Below are positions 1 to 8,597 of a stretch of DNA of 64,000 bases, piece after piece. The stretch spans positions 62,001-126,000 of the forward strand of contig CBDDBH010000034.1 in NCBI GenBank assembly GCA_965225625.1, read 5' to 3'. This DNA is from CBDDBH01 sp965225625. Lineage in GTDB: Bacteria > Pseudomonadota > Gammaproteobacteria > JADZEE01. The notes beneath the pieces are model-generated. The model was given only the letters and a program-made list of their open reading frames with translations. It was not told where the DNA came from and ran no database searches. Each line of letters opens with the position of its first letter. The stretch's first letter is position 1. The translations under genes were made by a program, and so were the position numbers.

Positions 1-647
1 GTCGAAAGTCCGTAAACTGGCCCCTGCATCAGATCGGTTACGCGCAATCCCCAGGCTCTGACGTAGAACCATAGCAGATCCGTATCCTGGATCTTGGTGG
101 TGTGGTAGAGGCTGCCGGCCTGGCGCGGAAACAGGAAACGATCCTTGCGCCCCTTGTGTTCAATGTCTATCCAGCCTTCCTCGATATCGATGTCCGGCGT
201 CCCGTATTCGCCCATTGTTCCAAGCTTCACGATGTGAGCGTCCGGCGCAAATTCGCGCACCGCAAAAATGGTGTTCGCGGTTACGCCGAGGTTGTTGTGC
301 AAAGTAAATGTCGCTGTCTCGCGGCTCAACATCGAATATGGCGCCGACGGTTGTTCGGCGTAATGGACAATGGCGTCCGGCGTGAAGTTGCGGAAGACGT
401 CCGCAATAAAATCCCATTTTCCCAAGTCGCCGACGAATACCGATACTTCTTGTCCGCTGCGTTTGGCCCACAGGCGCGCTCTTTCATGCATCGTCGGTAC
501 GGCGAATAGCGCGTCTACGTTTTGTTCGAGGCACATTGTGCGCCGCAAATAATTATCCGCCACGGCAACTTCATAACCGTGCGCGCTGAGGTGCATTGCG
601 GTAGGCCAACCAAGATAGCCGTCGCCGCCCAGAACAAGAACTTTCAT
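1..647 (-). CDS. sqdB: UDP-sulfoquinovose synthase-like SDR (partial, runs off left edge)
   Basis: Reading leftwards from an ATG at 647, an open frame runs to the window edge without a stop, so only the first ~215 residues are present. It begins MKVLVLGGDGYLGW, a Rossmann GGxGxxG nucleotide-binding loop. It then contains YAEQPSAPYSM, VKLGTMGEYGTP and DIDIEEG, which closely match the plant/bacterial SQD1/SqdB family that makes UDP-sulfoquinovose from UDP-glucose and sulfite. The TMGEYGTP block is a hallmark of that family and separates it from generic GalE epimerases. The gene is the most promoter-distal visible member of a minus-strand polysaccharide cluster, 42 bp after the preceding SDR gene, so a sulfonated sugar in the surface glycan is a reasonable inference. 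The C-terminal half is not visible. Confidence 0.85.
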   Translation of the reverse strand, partial: MKVLVLGGDGYLGWPTAMHLSAHGYEVAVADNYLRRTMCLEQNVDALFAVPTMHERARLWAKRSGQEVSVFVGDLGKWDFIADVFRNFTPDAIVHYAEQPSAPYSMLSRETATFTLHNNLGVTANTIFAVREFAPDAHIVKLGTMGEYGTPDIDIEEGWIDIEHKGRKDRFLFPRQAGSLYHTTKIQDTDLLWFYVRAWGLRVTDLMQGPVYGLS

Positions 648-689
648 GGGCGCCGCGTCAGTTCCAAGATAATGTCGGGAGTCGCGGTT

Positions 690-1697
690 TCAATTGTCCG
701 GGGCTGCCGTCCGCGATTCTAGAAACCACGAGACCGTCTCGCGCAAGCCCTCAGCGAGCTTGGTTTCAGCCTGCCAACCGAGCACGTCACGTGCTTTCGA
801 TGTGTCGGAATAATTTCGCAACATGTCGCCCCTACGCGGAGACCCATGGGTGATGTTGACCTTTGGGATGCCAAATTCGAGCAACGCGTCGATCAATTGC
901 GTGGCCAGCTCATCGACAGTCGTTTCCCTATTCGTGGCGATCTGGAAAATTTCTCCACCGATACCTGCTTGTTTCGTCGCAGCAACGATGGCTTGCGTAA
1001 GATCGCCAGTGAATATGTAATCCCGGGTTGCGCGCCCATCACCGAAGATCTCAAGTGACTCACCGGCCAATGCTTGTTTGATGAAACGCGCCACCACGGA
1101 ACTCTTTTTCGAAGACAAGGGACCGTAAACGTTGCCGAAGCGTAGTACCACCGTATCCACGTTGTAGCACGAAAAATAAGCTGAACAGTAGGCCTCGCCA
1201 GCAAGCTTGCTCGCGCCGTACGGTGAAATAGGACTCGGCAGGACGCGCTCGTGAATGGGTGGTTCAACCTCGCCTAATGGCGCGCCAGACGAGGCGAACA
1301 CGAAACGTCCAACACCAGCGCGACGGACCGCTTCAAGGCAATTCAACGTGCCGACCACGTTACTTTCACAATCAAACATCGGATCCTCTACCGACGGTTG
1401 GACACCGGTACACGCTGCCAGATGGACTAAGACGTCCGCGCCTTTCGCAACCTGCGCGATCAAGTCGCCGTCGCGGATATCGCCCTGCACCAGGCCGACG
1501 CAGTCGGATTCAGCCGACCATTCCGTATCGCCGCATTCAACGTCCGCGACCATCTCCAGATCCTGAACAGATCCAACACTTAGGTTGTCGAAGACCCTGA
1601 TGCTGCCTGCAGGAGTACCCGAGGCAAGTAACCGGCTGACGAGGGACCGACCGATAAACCCACAGCCTCCGGTTATCAACCATCGCATGGCGCTCAA
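690..1697 (-). CDS. NAD-dependent nucleotide-sugar epimerase/dehydratase (extended SDR)
   Basis: A 335-residue extended SDR. The NAD-binding loop GGCGFIG lies at about residues 10-16 and the catalytic YxxxK is Y160-GAS-K164, followed by LAGEAYC, as in UDP-glucose 4-epimerase/dehydratase families. Length is normal for the family. The start is TTG at 1697: a clear AAGGAG lies six bases before it, whereas the in-frame ATG at 1688 would leave an overlong 15-base gap. It sits between the SqdB-like gene and a 4,6-dehydratase gene on the same strand and probably makes or remodels a nucleotide-sugar precursor for the same surface polysaccharide. The exact substrate (UDP-, GDP- or dTDP-sugar) cannot be read from the sequence. 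Confidence 0.88.
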   Translation of the reverse strand: MSAMRWLITGGCGFIGRSLVSRLLASGTPAGSIRVFDNLSVGSVQDLEMVADVECGDTEWSAESDCVGLVQGDIRDGDLIAQVAKGADVLVHLAACTGVQPSVEDPMFDCESNVVGTLNCLEAVRRAGVGRFVFASSGAPLGEVEPPIHERVLPSPISPYGASKLAGEAYCSAYFSCYNVDTVVLRFGNVYGPLSSKKSSVVARFIKQALAGESLEIFGDGRATRDYIFTGDLTQAIVAATKQAGIGGEIFQIATNRETTVDELATQLIDALLEFGIPKVNITHGSPRRGDMLRNYSDTSKARDVLGWQAETKLAEGLRETVSWFLESRTAAPDN

Positions 1698-1755
1698 TTT
1701 ATTCTCCTTATATACGTCGCGCTGGGGCCCGCAGGCAGAGCGCGCATGCGGGTGG

Positions 1756-2811
1756 CTATCGCGGATTCGTTACAGCCGCAATTTCCTCGACCTGATTGAG
1801 AAAGACGCGAATCTCCTCTTTTGTCGCGGCCGCCTCATTCGCGGAATGATAAGCCTGGACGAGCGGTTTTCCGTTTCGCGTGTGGACGTCGTAATCAATC
1901 TGGTCGTAGATGTTCCGGAATGCAGGCAGCACGGCGAGCAATTTCGACTGCTCGTACGTGCGAGCGATTTCCTCTTCGGTAACGAGTTCTTCGAACATCT
2001 TCTCCCCGGCGCGCGAACCGATCTCGACAATTTTGATATTGGTCGGATCGTGCCCGAAGTGCGGAGACAACAACTCTATCATGACTTCCGCCAAGTCCCG
2101 AATCCGGAATACCGGCATCTTGGTCACGAATGATTCCCCGCCACAAGCTAATCCCATCGACTCGAGCAGCAAGGCTGTCGCCTCCTCGAGCGTCATAATG
2201 AAGCGTGTCATGCGCCCGTCGGTCAGCGTTACGGGCCCGCCTTCGGCGATCTGTCTTATGAACACTGGCACGACTGACCCTCGCGAACCGGCCACATTGC
2301 CGAAACGGGTTGATGCAAAGATCGTCCCCCCCCCCTGATTTAACGTATTCGCGGCGGTGATCAGTCGTTCACCCATCAATTTAGTCGTGCCCATTACATT
2401 GGTCGGATTCACTGCCTTATCCGACGATGTGAACAGCACGCGCCGCACTCTATTCGCCCGCGCCGCTGTTATCACATTCTCTGTTCCGGTGATGTTTGCC
2501 CTTACTGCAAGCGACGGCGATCGTTCGCACACAGGGACATTTTTGTAGGCAGCGGCGTGAAAGACGTAATCTACTCCGGAAAAAAAGTACCTAACCGTTT
2601 CGAGATCTGCGACGTCGGAAAGAAACGCTTCTAACCGGGATTCCCGACTGAGTCGGTCTGAGAGTTCGAACAGGCTTCCTTCGTCGTTATCAAGCGCAAA
2701 AACGCGCTTAACGTCTAATTCCAACAGCGTCCTGACGAGGTCTTTACCGACCGTGCCTGCAGCGCCGGTTACTGCAACAGTTGCGCCCCTATAAAACTCA
2801 TCATTGTTCAT
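1756..2811 (-). CDS. UDP-GlcNAc 4,6-dehydratase-like polysaccharide biosynthesis protein
   Basis: A 351-residue SDR of the FlaA1/PglF/CapD group (Polysacc_synt_2). It has the NAD loop TGAAGTVG (residues 15-22), HAAAYKNVP (85-93) and SSDKAVNPTNVMGTTK (129-144). The usual SDR tyrosine is Met140 with Lys144 retained, as is characteristic of soluble FlaA1-type inverting 4,6-dehydratases. Family enzymes make UDP-4-keto-6-deoxy sugars from UDP-GlcNAc, feeding aminotransferases such as the DegT protein encoded upstream. The gene carries a run of ten G on the coding strand (codons 159-162, QGGG), so slippage would frameshift it. Length is that of the soluble family members; the membrane-spanning N-terminus of WbpM-type proteins is absent. 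Confidence 0.88.
   Translation of the reverse strand: MNNDEFYRGATVAVTGAAGTVGKDLVRTLLELDVKRVFALDNDEGSLFELSDRLSRESRLEAFLSDVADLETVRYFFSGVDYVFHAAAYKNVPVCERSPSLAVRANITGTENVITAARANRVRRVLFTSSDKAVNPTNVMGTTKLMGERLITAANTLNQGGGTIFASTRFGNVAGSRGSVVPVFIRQIAEGGPVTLTDGRMTRFIMTLEEATALLLESMGLACGGESFVTKMPVFRIRDLAEVMIELLSPHFGHDPTNIKIVEIGSRAGEKMFEELVTEEEIARTYEQSKLLAVLPAFRNIYDQIDYDVHTRNGKPLVQAYHSANEAAATKEEIRVFLNQVEEIAAVTNPR
2326..2335. repeat. C10/G10 homopolymer inside a dehydratase gene
   Basis: Ten consecutive C on the + strand lie inside the minus-strand 4,6-dehydratase gene, where they read as G10 and encode Gln-Gly-Gly-Gly. Gain or loss of one base would truncate the enzyme. Confidence 0.9.
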
Positions 2812-2832
2812 TATAGTAATGTTCTGCTTTTG

Positions 2833-4008
2833 TTACTTTGAGCGCCGCACATCCGACAATTGAGCACGCGCCTCATTTATCATCCGCAGCTTTTCCCTGT
2901 CCGCCTCCCGCGCATATTCACCCCCGATGCGGGACGCGGAATATTCCCGAAAAGCCTTGCCCAGTCTTTTGACCGCAGCTTGCTGTTCTTCTGCGAATTC
3001 GGGGCCAGATGGCGACCCGTTATTTTCTACTTCGGACGCCGCCAATACACTCTCTATGCTAGCCTCTAGCTCTTCCCGATTGTGCCGATGCGCGTCGCGC
3101 GCCTGAATTCGCACTCGCTCGGTGTGTGCTCTTGACGCGCGTGCATTTGCCATCGCCCGCTCCGCGTCATTATGCAGGGTATCCTGCATACCGACATCGC
3201 TGGTCGATTCGTCCGCGATTAGATTGCCCGCGCCCGGCATAAAGTCGCCATAAACCTCCAAAACATCGTCTATCGATCCCTGAGAAACCACCCTCCCATG
3301 GTCCATCAGTATCGCCGTATCACACATCTTCCGCAGCGTCTCCGGATTGTGCGAAACAACGATCACCGAGAGGTCGGAATCGAGCATCTCCTGCACCGCC
3401 TCCCTCGCCTTCTCTCGAAATCTCGCATCCCCGGCCGACATCGTTTCATCGATCATTAAAATGTCGGATCGAAGATAAATTGACAGCGCAAAGCCGAGCC
3501 GCGTGCGCATTCCCGCGGAATAAACGGCAACAGGTTGATCTATCCAGCTTCCGATCTCCGAGAATTCTATGATCTCGTCGATATGCTCGGTCAAGTCGCG
3601 GGGCATGAATCCATGGTACAGCGCTACATTGAAGATATTTTCGCGGCCGGTGAGCCGGCCGTCGAAGCCGGCGCCGGGCGCCAGAATCGTTGCCGATAGC
3701 CCGCGCGCGACCCGAACCTCACCTTCGTCCGGCTCCAGAATGCCCGCAAGTGTTCGCAATAGGGTAGATTTACCTGATCCATTGTGGCCGAGGAGCGCAA
3801 TCGTCTGTCCCCGCTTCAAGGTGAAGTTGACATCTCGAAAGGCCCAATGCCCGCGACTCCATAGTCGATACATCCCTCGCCCCTTAGGGAGGCGGAGGCC
3901 CAAGCCTTTTGCCCGTAAGATCGTACCATCTTCATTTTCTTTGTCGCTGAGTGAGTTCTGTGTCAAAAAAGTCATTGGCACGCTTTTCCCAGGCTGCTCA
4001 AAGTACAT
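2833..4008 (-). CDS. ABC transporter ATPase for polysaccharide export (KpsT/Wzt/TagH type)
   Basis: A 391-residue ATP-binding subunit. Walker A GHNGSGKST lies at about residues 74-82, the signature SAGMRTRLG at 164-172 and Walker B ILMIDE at 183-188. The SAGMxxRLGFA form of the signature is typical of capsule, teichoic acid and O-antigen exporters. Residues ~270-391 are an additional charged, mostly helical tail with repeated Glu/Arg/Ala stretches. It does not resemble the carbohydrate-binding C-domain of Wzt, so I do not assign it substrate recognition. The start overlaps the permease stop by 11 bases, which implies translational coupling. It energises transport of the finished undecaprenyl-linked glycan across the inner membrane. 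An in-frame ATG lies 11 codons downstream of the chosen start. Confidence 0.92.
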   Translation of the reverse strand: MYFEQPGKSVPMTFLTQNSLSDKENEDGTILRAKGLGLRLPKGRGMYRLWSRGHWAFRDVNFTLKRGQTIALLGHNGSGKSTLLRTLAGILEPDEGEVRVARGLSATILAPGAGFDGRLTGRENIFNVALYHGFMPRDLTEHIDEIIEFSEIGSWIDQPVAVYSAGMRTRLGFALSIYLRSDILMIDETMSAGDARFREKAREAVQEMLDSDLSVIVVSHNPETLRKMCDTAILMDHGRVVSQGSIDDVLEVYGDFMPGAGNLIADESTSDVGMQDTLHNDAERAMANARASRAHTERVRIQARDAHRHNREELEASIESVLAASEVENNGSPSGPEFAEEQQAAVKRLGKAFREYSASRIGGEYAREADREKLRMINEARAQLSDVRRSK

Positions 4009-4789
4009 ATTTCGGCAACACGCGGTCGAACCGCGTGAGCCAATAAAATCCGGCAGTACCGATCACGATAGATATCAGCGACAGGATACCTAGCCATGCA
4101 AGATCGATCGCCTCCGGTAACAGTATCGCCAACCGGAATTCATGGATTAATAATGCAAACGGATTCATTAGAAACACGCTTTGCCATTTTTCCGGCACCT
4201 GGTCCAATGAAAAGAACGTACCCGAAACGAAGAACAGCGCCCTAAACACATATCCAATTACGACACGAATATCTGGAACGACAGCCGTCGTCAACGCCAC
4301 CATCGATGCGCTAGCGAGCGAGAATAAGATCGCAACGAACGTTACGACCAAGGTTTCTGTAAGAGAGAAATCTCCGACGCCGAACATCAGTGTACCCGCG
4401 ATCAAAAAGCTGACACCAATAAAAAGTTTCATCGTTTCCGCCAGGACGTCGCGGACCACGAAAGCGTATTTGGGGACATACAATCGACTCGACAATGCGA
4501 TCGCCGGCGCAAGCGACGTGCAAGCTCCGTTGATAGCCGTCTGGAGATAGCGAAACATCAAAAGACCGGCAAGTAGGAAAACCGCCATGTCCTGAGTCCG
4601 GCGCCCCATGACAACTACCGTGATGAGATAGAGAATCACTGTATTTACGACGGGGTCAGCCAACCACCAAAACACGCCAAACGTATAAGTCTTAACGCTT
4701 TGACGTACTTGCATAAGCGTCAATCTGTAGATGTATTCGAGACTACCTGCGAGACCGGCACGCGAGCTTGAACGACTCGCCGCCCTCAT
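3998..4789 (-). CDS. ABC-2 type polysaccharide export permease (KpsM/TagG type)
   Basis: A 263-residue integral membrane protein with about six hydrophobic segments, including TVILYLITVVVMG, AVFLLAGLLMFRYL, LFIGVSFLIAGTLMFG and LGILSLISIVIGTAGFYWL. Size and segment pattern fit ABC2_membrane permeases. Sequences such as NPFALLIHEFRLAIL near the C-terminus are typical of O-antigen/capsule exporters. It is encoded directly upstream of, and overlapping, the cognate ATPase gene. Together they form the half-transporter pair of an ABC-dependent (rather than Wzx/Wzy) surface polysaccharide pathway. The start is the ATG at 4789. Confidence 0.9.
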   Translation of the reverse strand: MRAASRSSSRAGLAGSLEYIYRLTLMQVRQSVKTYTFGVFWWLADPVVNTVILYLITVVVMGRRTQDMAVFLLAGLLMFRYLQTAINGACTSLAPAIALSSRLYVPKYAFVVRDVLAETMKLFIGVSFLIAGTLMFGVGDFSLTETLVVTFVAILFSLASASMVALTTAVVPDIRVVIGYVFRALFFVSGTFFSLDQVPEKWQSVFLMNPFALLIHEFRLAILLPEAIDLAWLGILSLISIVIGTAGFYWLTRFDRVLPKYVL

Positions 4790-4890
4790 TTCAATGAAGC
4801 CATAGTTGATACCATCTTGACTAATTACGTCGCATGATGCGCAACGAACTCATTCCCTGTCGTGGTGTGAAGTTGCGATGTCCCACTCGC

Positions 4891-6075
4891 TCACGCAACC
4901 GCGCGGAACGATTCCAGCAATCGCGACCAGTGCAATGCCGCTTCGTCATCTTCGACGAATGCCGGAGGGTCCTGTTTTCGGCCCTCGTTATTCAGGCCAT
5001 TCACCGCATTGACGAGCAAATGTAGCCAGTTCTGACGCCATAAATCAATATCGAAGTGCTCTCGAGCAAATGCCCTAGCGCCTTCGGACAAACGCTGCCG
5101 AACGTCGCTATTCGCTATTTCTACGAGAGCACGCTCAAGGCCATTTGGATCTGAGCGATCGACAAGCAAGCCGGTTTCTCCATGCCGTATTAGATGCGCG
5201 ACTGCTTCGCAGTCACTGAACCCGATACACGGCACGCCGAACGAAAAAGCTTCCACCACAACATTCGGCAGCCCTTCCTCAAAGGAGGGGATAATGAGCG
5301 CATGCGCATCGCTGTAAATGGTCTGGACGCCCCTAATTACGCCTAGATCCACGACGGATGCATGAGCGTTGCTTCTCAATATACGGGCAACGTCATCGCC
5401 GTAATTATTTTCACCGTGAAAAACCAAACTCCAGTCACCGTGCCGCTTCGCAAAATTACAGAAAGCAATAAGTGCCGCAATTCCATTCTTGTTTTTGTTC
5501 TTTAATGCTCCAACACAAATTATTTTCCGCGCCGGTCGCTCGTTACTCTCATATTTCCACCCATCGGGAAGGGAAAATGCATTATAGAATGCGTAGGTGA
5601 ACGGCTTCACCTGGTCCACAACCGTAGTCTGATAGTGGCGATTCGTAAAACGAACCGCCGCCGCATGAGCGAAAACTGCCTGACGAAGCCAATAGGCATC
5701 ATTTTTTGAACGCGAGTCGGCCAGTTTGTGCAGAAGCCGCGTCATGTGGTTAGGATTCGTGCATTCTTGAATAATGAACGGCGTTTCGAGTATCTGCGCG
5801 ATGTAGGGGATCCGACGGTAAAAGTGTGCCATACCGAAGCACACGATAACGTCGTACCGCTCGTGCCGAAGTCGTTCGATTTGACTGTCGTCCAGCTCAT
5901 TAAGCGATCGAATCCGAACATCATCCTCGACCGAGTAGGCGGGCGCCCTTGCGTCCGCTTCGCGACATAACAAGTCAATTTTGCAACCCGCCTGGGAAAT
6001 TACATTTGCGAGCTGGCCTGCCACTTTCTCGGCCCCTCCCTGCCCCCTCAAAAAAACTTGGAATAAAAACCCCAA
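4891..6075 (-). CDS. GT4 glycosyltransferase with apparent frameshift near the N-terminus
   Basis: The frame encodes 394 residues of a GT-B, family 4 glycosyltransferase. It has an N-terminal RGQGGAEKVAGQLANVI block and a C-terminal donor-binding EEGLPNVVVEAF (the E-x7-E motif). It would add a sugar to the lipid-linked polysaccharide in the cytoplasm. The longest frame can only begin at a TTG (6075), two codons after a stop, and so lacks the usual first beta strand. That strand is present in the adjacent frame as LADLRVGVFIPSF, starting at a TTG at 6091. Reading six T instead of seven at about 6050-6056 joins the two frames into a normal N-terminus. I therefore think the gene is full length, with either a sequencing indel or a real frameshift in the T7 run. 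Confidence 0.85.
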   Translation of the reverse strand: MGFLFQVFLRGQGGAEKVAGQLANVISQAGCKIDLLCREADARAPAYSVEDDVRIRSLNELDDSQIERLRHERYDVIVCFGMAHFYRRIPYIAQILETPFIIQECTNPNHMTRLLHKLADSRSKNDAYWLRQAVFAHAAAVRFTNRHYQTTVVDQVKPFTYAFYNAFSLPDGWKYESNERPARKIICVGALKNKNKNGIAALIAFCNFAKRHGDWSLVFHGENNYGDDVARILRSNAHASVVDLGVIRGVQTIYSDAHALIIPSFEEGLPNVVVEAFSFGVPCIGFSDCEAVAHLIRHGETGLLVDRSDPNGLERALVEIANSDVRQRLSEGARAFAREHFDIDLWRQNWLHLLVNAVNGLNNEGRKQDPPAFVEDDEAALHWSRLLESFRAVA

Positions 6076-6091
6076 CTCTCAGATCTGCCAA

Positions 6092-6636
6092 ATCTAAAGC
6101 AAGGTGACGATCGACTGAGTGAGCGCCAGATTCCGCAGTACCTGCCTTAAAACGATCACTACCGTCGACGCTCGACGAACGCAAAGTAGAAATCGCGCGA
6201 TCGCGCTGTGCCAATGCTCCTCGACGGCTCGATAAGAGCTTATCTAAAACTCGGTAGCGCAGTCCCCTTAGGACGACGAATGAGCTCGAACAGTCTATCT
6301 CGACGATTCGCCCGCAGACGCTTCGGACCGCAGAAGTCGACAATCAGCAGTAAAGTGAGCCTAAGCAGACGGAACAAGCCGCTCGTCCATATGTAGTTCT
6401 TGCTGTCCAACCCATGTATCCAACTTCGCGCCTCGTTGGGCACGTTCTGATATGGCACTTACACGACCCGCTAATTCACTCGTCGAGCGCGGCGCAACGT
6501 TGCGTCCGAACACTACTTTTTCAGCTTCAAGGTGGTACCTCGTATTGTCGATGTGCACTAGGTTCCAACAAGTGAACTGTCTATACGATTTGCAATATAC
6601 CCAGAAAACCTCCGATTAAAGCGCGGCGACTGCATC
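6092..6636. other. Non-coding or unassigned stretch in polysaccharide cluster
   Basis: About 545 bases between the DegT aminotransferase gene and the glycosyltransferase gene hold only short frames with no recognisable protein signature on either strand. I see no tRNA, IS end or strong terminator. It may be the site of a lost gene. Confidence 0.5.
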
Positions 6637-7740
6637 CTATCCACGGGACACTGCGGCGGCCAACGCGTTAACAATCCGATCTTGCGTCTCCTCATTCAGA
6701 AACGGATGCATCGGCAGGCTAAATACCCGCTCCGCAGCCGCCTCCGCAACCGTAAACGTTTGCGTGCCTGCGCACTTGCTAAATACCGGCTGACGATGCA
6801 ACGGGACAGGGTAGTGAACCGCCGTCGGAATGCCACCGGCGTTGAGATTTTCGATTACCCGTTCTCGACCATCAGTCTGCAACGTGTATTGCGCGTAGAC
6901 GCTTGAATTTTCCGGTTCGACATGTGGCACGGTCAGCGACGGGCACCTATCAGAAATTTGCTCGCTGTAGCGAGCGCCGATTTGCGCACGGGCTTCCAAC
7001 TCGGCCGGGAACGAATCGAGCTTGGCAAGAACGATCGCCGCCTGCAGGGTATCCATTCGACCATTCACACCGACAAGCGGATGGTGATAACGCCGATCCT
7101 GCCCGTGCTCGCGGATTTCCCGCATGCGTTTGGCAAGCCGTTCGTCGTCCGTGAAACAGGCACCACCATCGCCGTAACAACCCAGAGGTTTGGAGGGAAA
7201 GAAGCTCGTGCAAGCCACGCTCGACAGCGCGCAAGATTTCTTGCCGCGATAGGTTGCGCCAAAACTCTGCGCCGCGTCTTCGATAACCGCGAGCCGATTC
7301 GCCCTAGCAATGGCGTTGATCTCTTCAAACGCCGCGCATTGACCGAAAAGGCTGACCGGCATGATGGCCTTGGTCTTCGACGTGATCGCGGCCTCAATCA
7401 GTGCCGGGTCGATGTTGTAGGTCCGCGGATCGATATCCACGAACACCGGATCGGCGCCGCAAAGCACGATCGCCTCACCGGTCGCGATAAACGTAAACGG
7501 CGTAGTAATGACTTCATCGCCGCGTCCAACACCGAGTGCCATCATCGCGATTAGCAGCGCGTCGGTACCGCTTGAAACAGAAACGCAATACCTTCCGCCC
7601 ACGAATTCTGCAAGCCGCCGCTCGAGTTCGTCGATTTCTGGGCCCATGATGTACTGACCATGATCGAGGACCGCGTTGATCCGCAGTTGTATCGGATCTT
7701 TGAGACCGGCGTATTGCGTTTTTAGATCGATAAATTGCAT
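6637..7740 (-). CDS. DegT/DnrJ/EryC1/StrS-family sugar aminotransferase (WbpE/WlbC-like)
   Basis: A 367-residue PLP enzyme of the sugar aminotransferase family. SGTDAL (residues 57-62) binds the cofactor phosphate, EDAAQSFG (154-161) contacts the PLP ring, and Lys184 in SFFPSKPLG is the expected Schiff-base lysine. The C-terminal GIPTAVHYPVPLHRQPVF and LPMHPFL are very close to WbpE/WlbC-type enzymes, which transaminate UDP-3-keto-GlcNAc-uronate. They would equally allow a 4-keto-6-deoxy substrate from the dehydratase encoded downstream. It belongs to the minus-strand polysaccharide cluster, and PLP-dependent transfer from glutamate is inferred. Start is the ATG at 7740. Confidence 0.9.
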   Translation of the reverse strand: MQFIDLKTQYAGLKDPIQLRINAVLDHGQYIMGPEIDELERRLAEFVGGRYCVSVSSGTDALLIAMMALGVGRGDEVITTPFTFIATGEAIVLCGADPVFVDIDPRTYNIDPALIEAAITSKTKAIMPVSLFGQCAAFEEINAIARANRLAVIEDAAQSFGATYRGKKSCALSSVACTSFFPSKPLGCYGDGGACFTDDERLAKRMREIREHGQDRRYHHPLVGVNGRMDTLQAAIVLAKLDSFPAELEARAQIGARYSEQISDRCPSLTVPHVEPENSSVYAQYTLQTDGRERVIENLNAGGIPTAVHYPVPLHRQPVFSKCAGTQTFTVAEAAAERVFSLPMHPFLNEETQDRIVNALAAAVSRG

Positions 7741-7876
7741 CTGAAGTAACCTCGACGCCCACCAGAATTTACTAGGTCGGCGCTGAGCCCGGGCACGCTA
7801 CCGCCTACAGCGACCCAAAAAGTCGCCGTACTAAACATCGCCAATCTTCGCTTACCGACGCAGCGAAAAGGCAGCC

Positions 7877-8527
7877 CTACTGCGGGCCGTTACTCACCAA
7901 CGGCTGAACGATGTCCGGCACGATAATGCGGTCTTCTTCAAATTTCGAAGCGATCGCGGTGTAGATCGAATTTTCCGACGTCAACGCGGTAAACAACGCT
8001 GCGTCCGCAGCCGGGACATCGTCGATCTGTCTCGACACCGGCTTGCCGATGAATTTTTCCAAGTTCGACTCGGGATCAAACGAACCGACAATGTCGACGC
8101 GATAATCGTGTGCACGCACCGAGGCGATCTCAGCCAATTCGGAAACGCCGCAGATCAAGATCCGGTTCAACGAGCGTTCCGAACAACAGCTGAGCGACCG
8201 CGCGATCGATTCGCTGGCTGTGCGGTAGAAACCAAACGAGTAGGCGAAATAATCCGCGGTGAGGCGGCTCTTCTCGGCGAATCCTTTCGGTGTCAGGTAG
8301 TAGAAATAACGATTGGCGGGTGCCTGATTGATTTTCACCAACCCTTTACGCACGCAGCGCCTCAGATACGAGTTTGCAAGTCCGAGCGCAACTCCCATGC
8401 GATTGGCCAAACGGCGCTGGGTCATATCACCGCGGGCCTCGATTGCCTGCAGGATTTCGAGCGTCAAGGCCTCTTCTCGATCGGGTTTCATAGCATAGCG
8501 TTCATAATACGAACACGAGTTTAACAC
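7877..8527 (-). CDS. Winged-helix (MarR-like) regulator of the polysaccharide cluster
   Basis: A 216-residue protein from a GTG at 8527. The ATG at 8491 (MKPDREEALTLEILQ) is an equally plausible start and gives a more typical N-terminus. Residues ~20-90 form a winged helix: ILQAIEARGDMTQRRLANRMGV, then LANSYLRRCVRKGLVKI and a YYLTPKGFAEK wing, as in small EPS-associated MarR-type proteins. The remaining ~110 residues (ILICGVSELAEIA..., DIVGSFDP) look like a Rossmann-like domain also seen in CoA-binding-type proteins, so a small-ligand sensor is possible. It lies just upstream of the biosynthesis genes and next to an RfaH-like gene, a common arrangement for controlling surface-glycan operons. 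Confidence 0.75.
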   Translation of the reverse strand: MLNSCSYYERYAMKPDREEALTLEILQAIEARGDMTQRRLANRMGVALGLANSYLRRCVRKGLVKINQAPANRYFYYLTPKGFAEKSRLTADYFAYSFGFYRTASESIARSLSCCSERSLNRILICGVSELAEIASVRAHDYRVDIVGSFDPESNLEKFIGKPVSRQIDDVPAADAALFTALTSENSIYTAIASKFEEDRIIVPDIVQPLVSNGPQ

Positions 8528-8597
8528 GATCGTTCAGAGTTTGAACACTACATGTGGAAGCCGGAGACCGGTAAAACACTAAGCGTTGGGATGTTGT

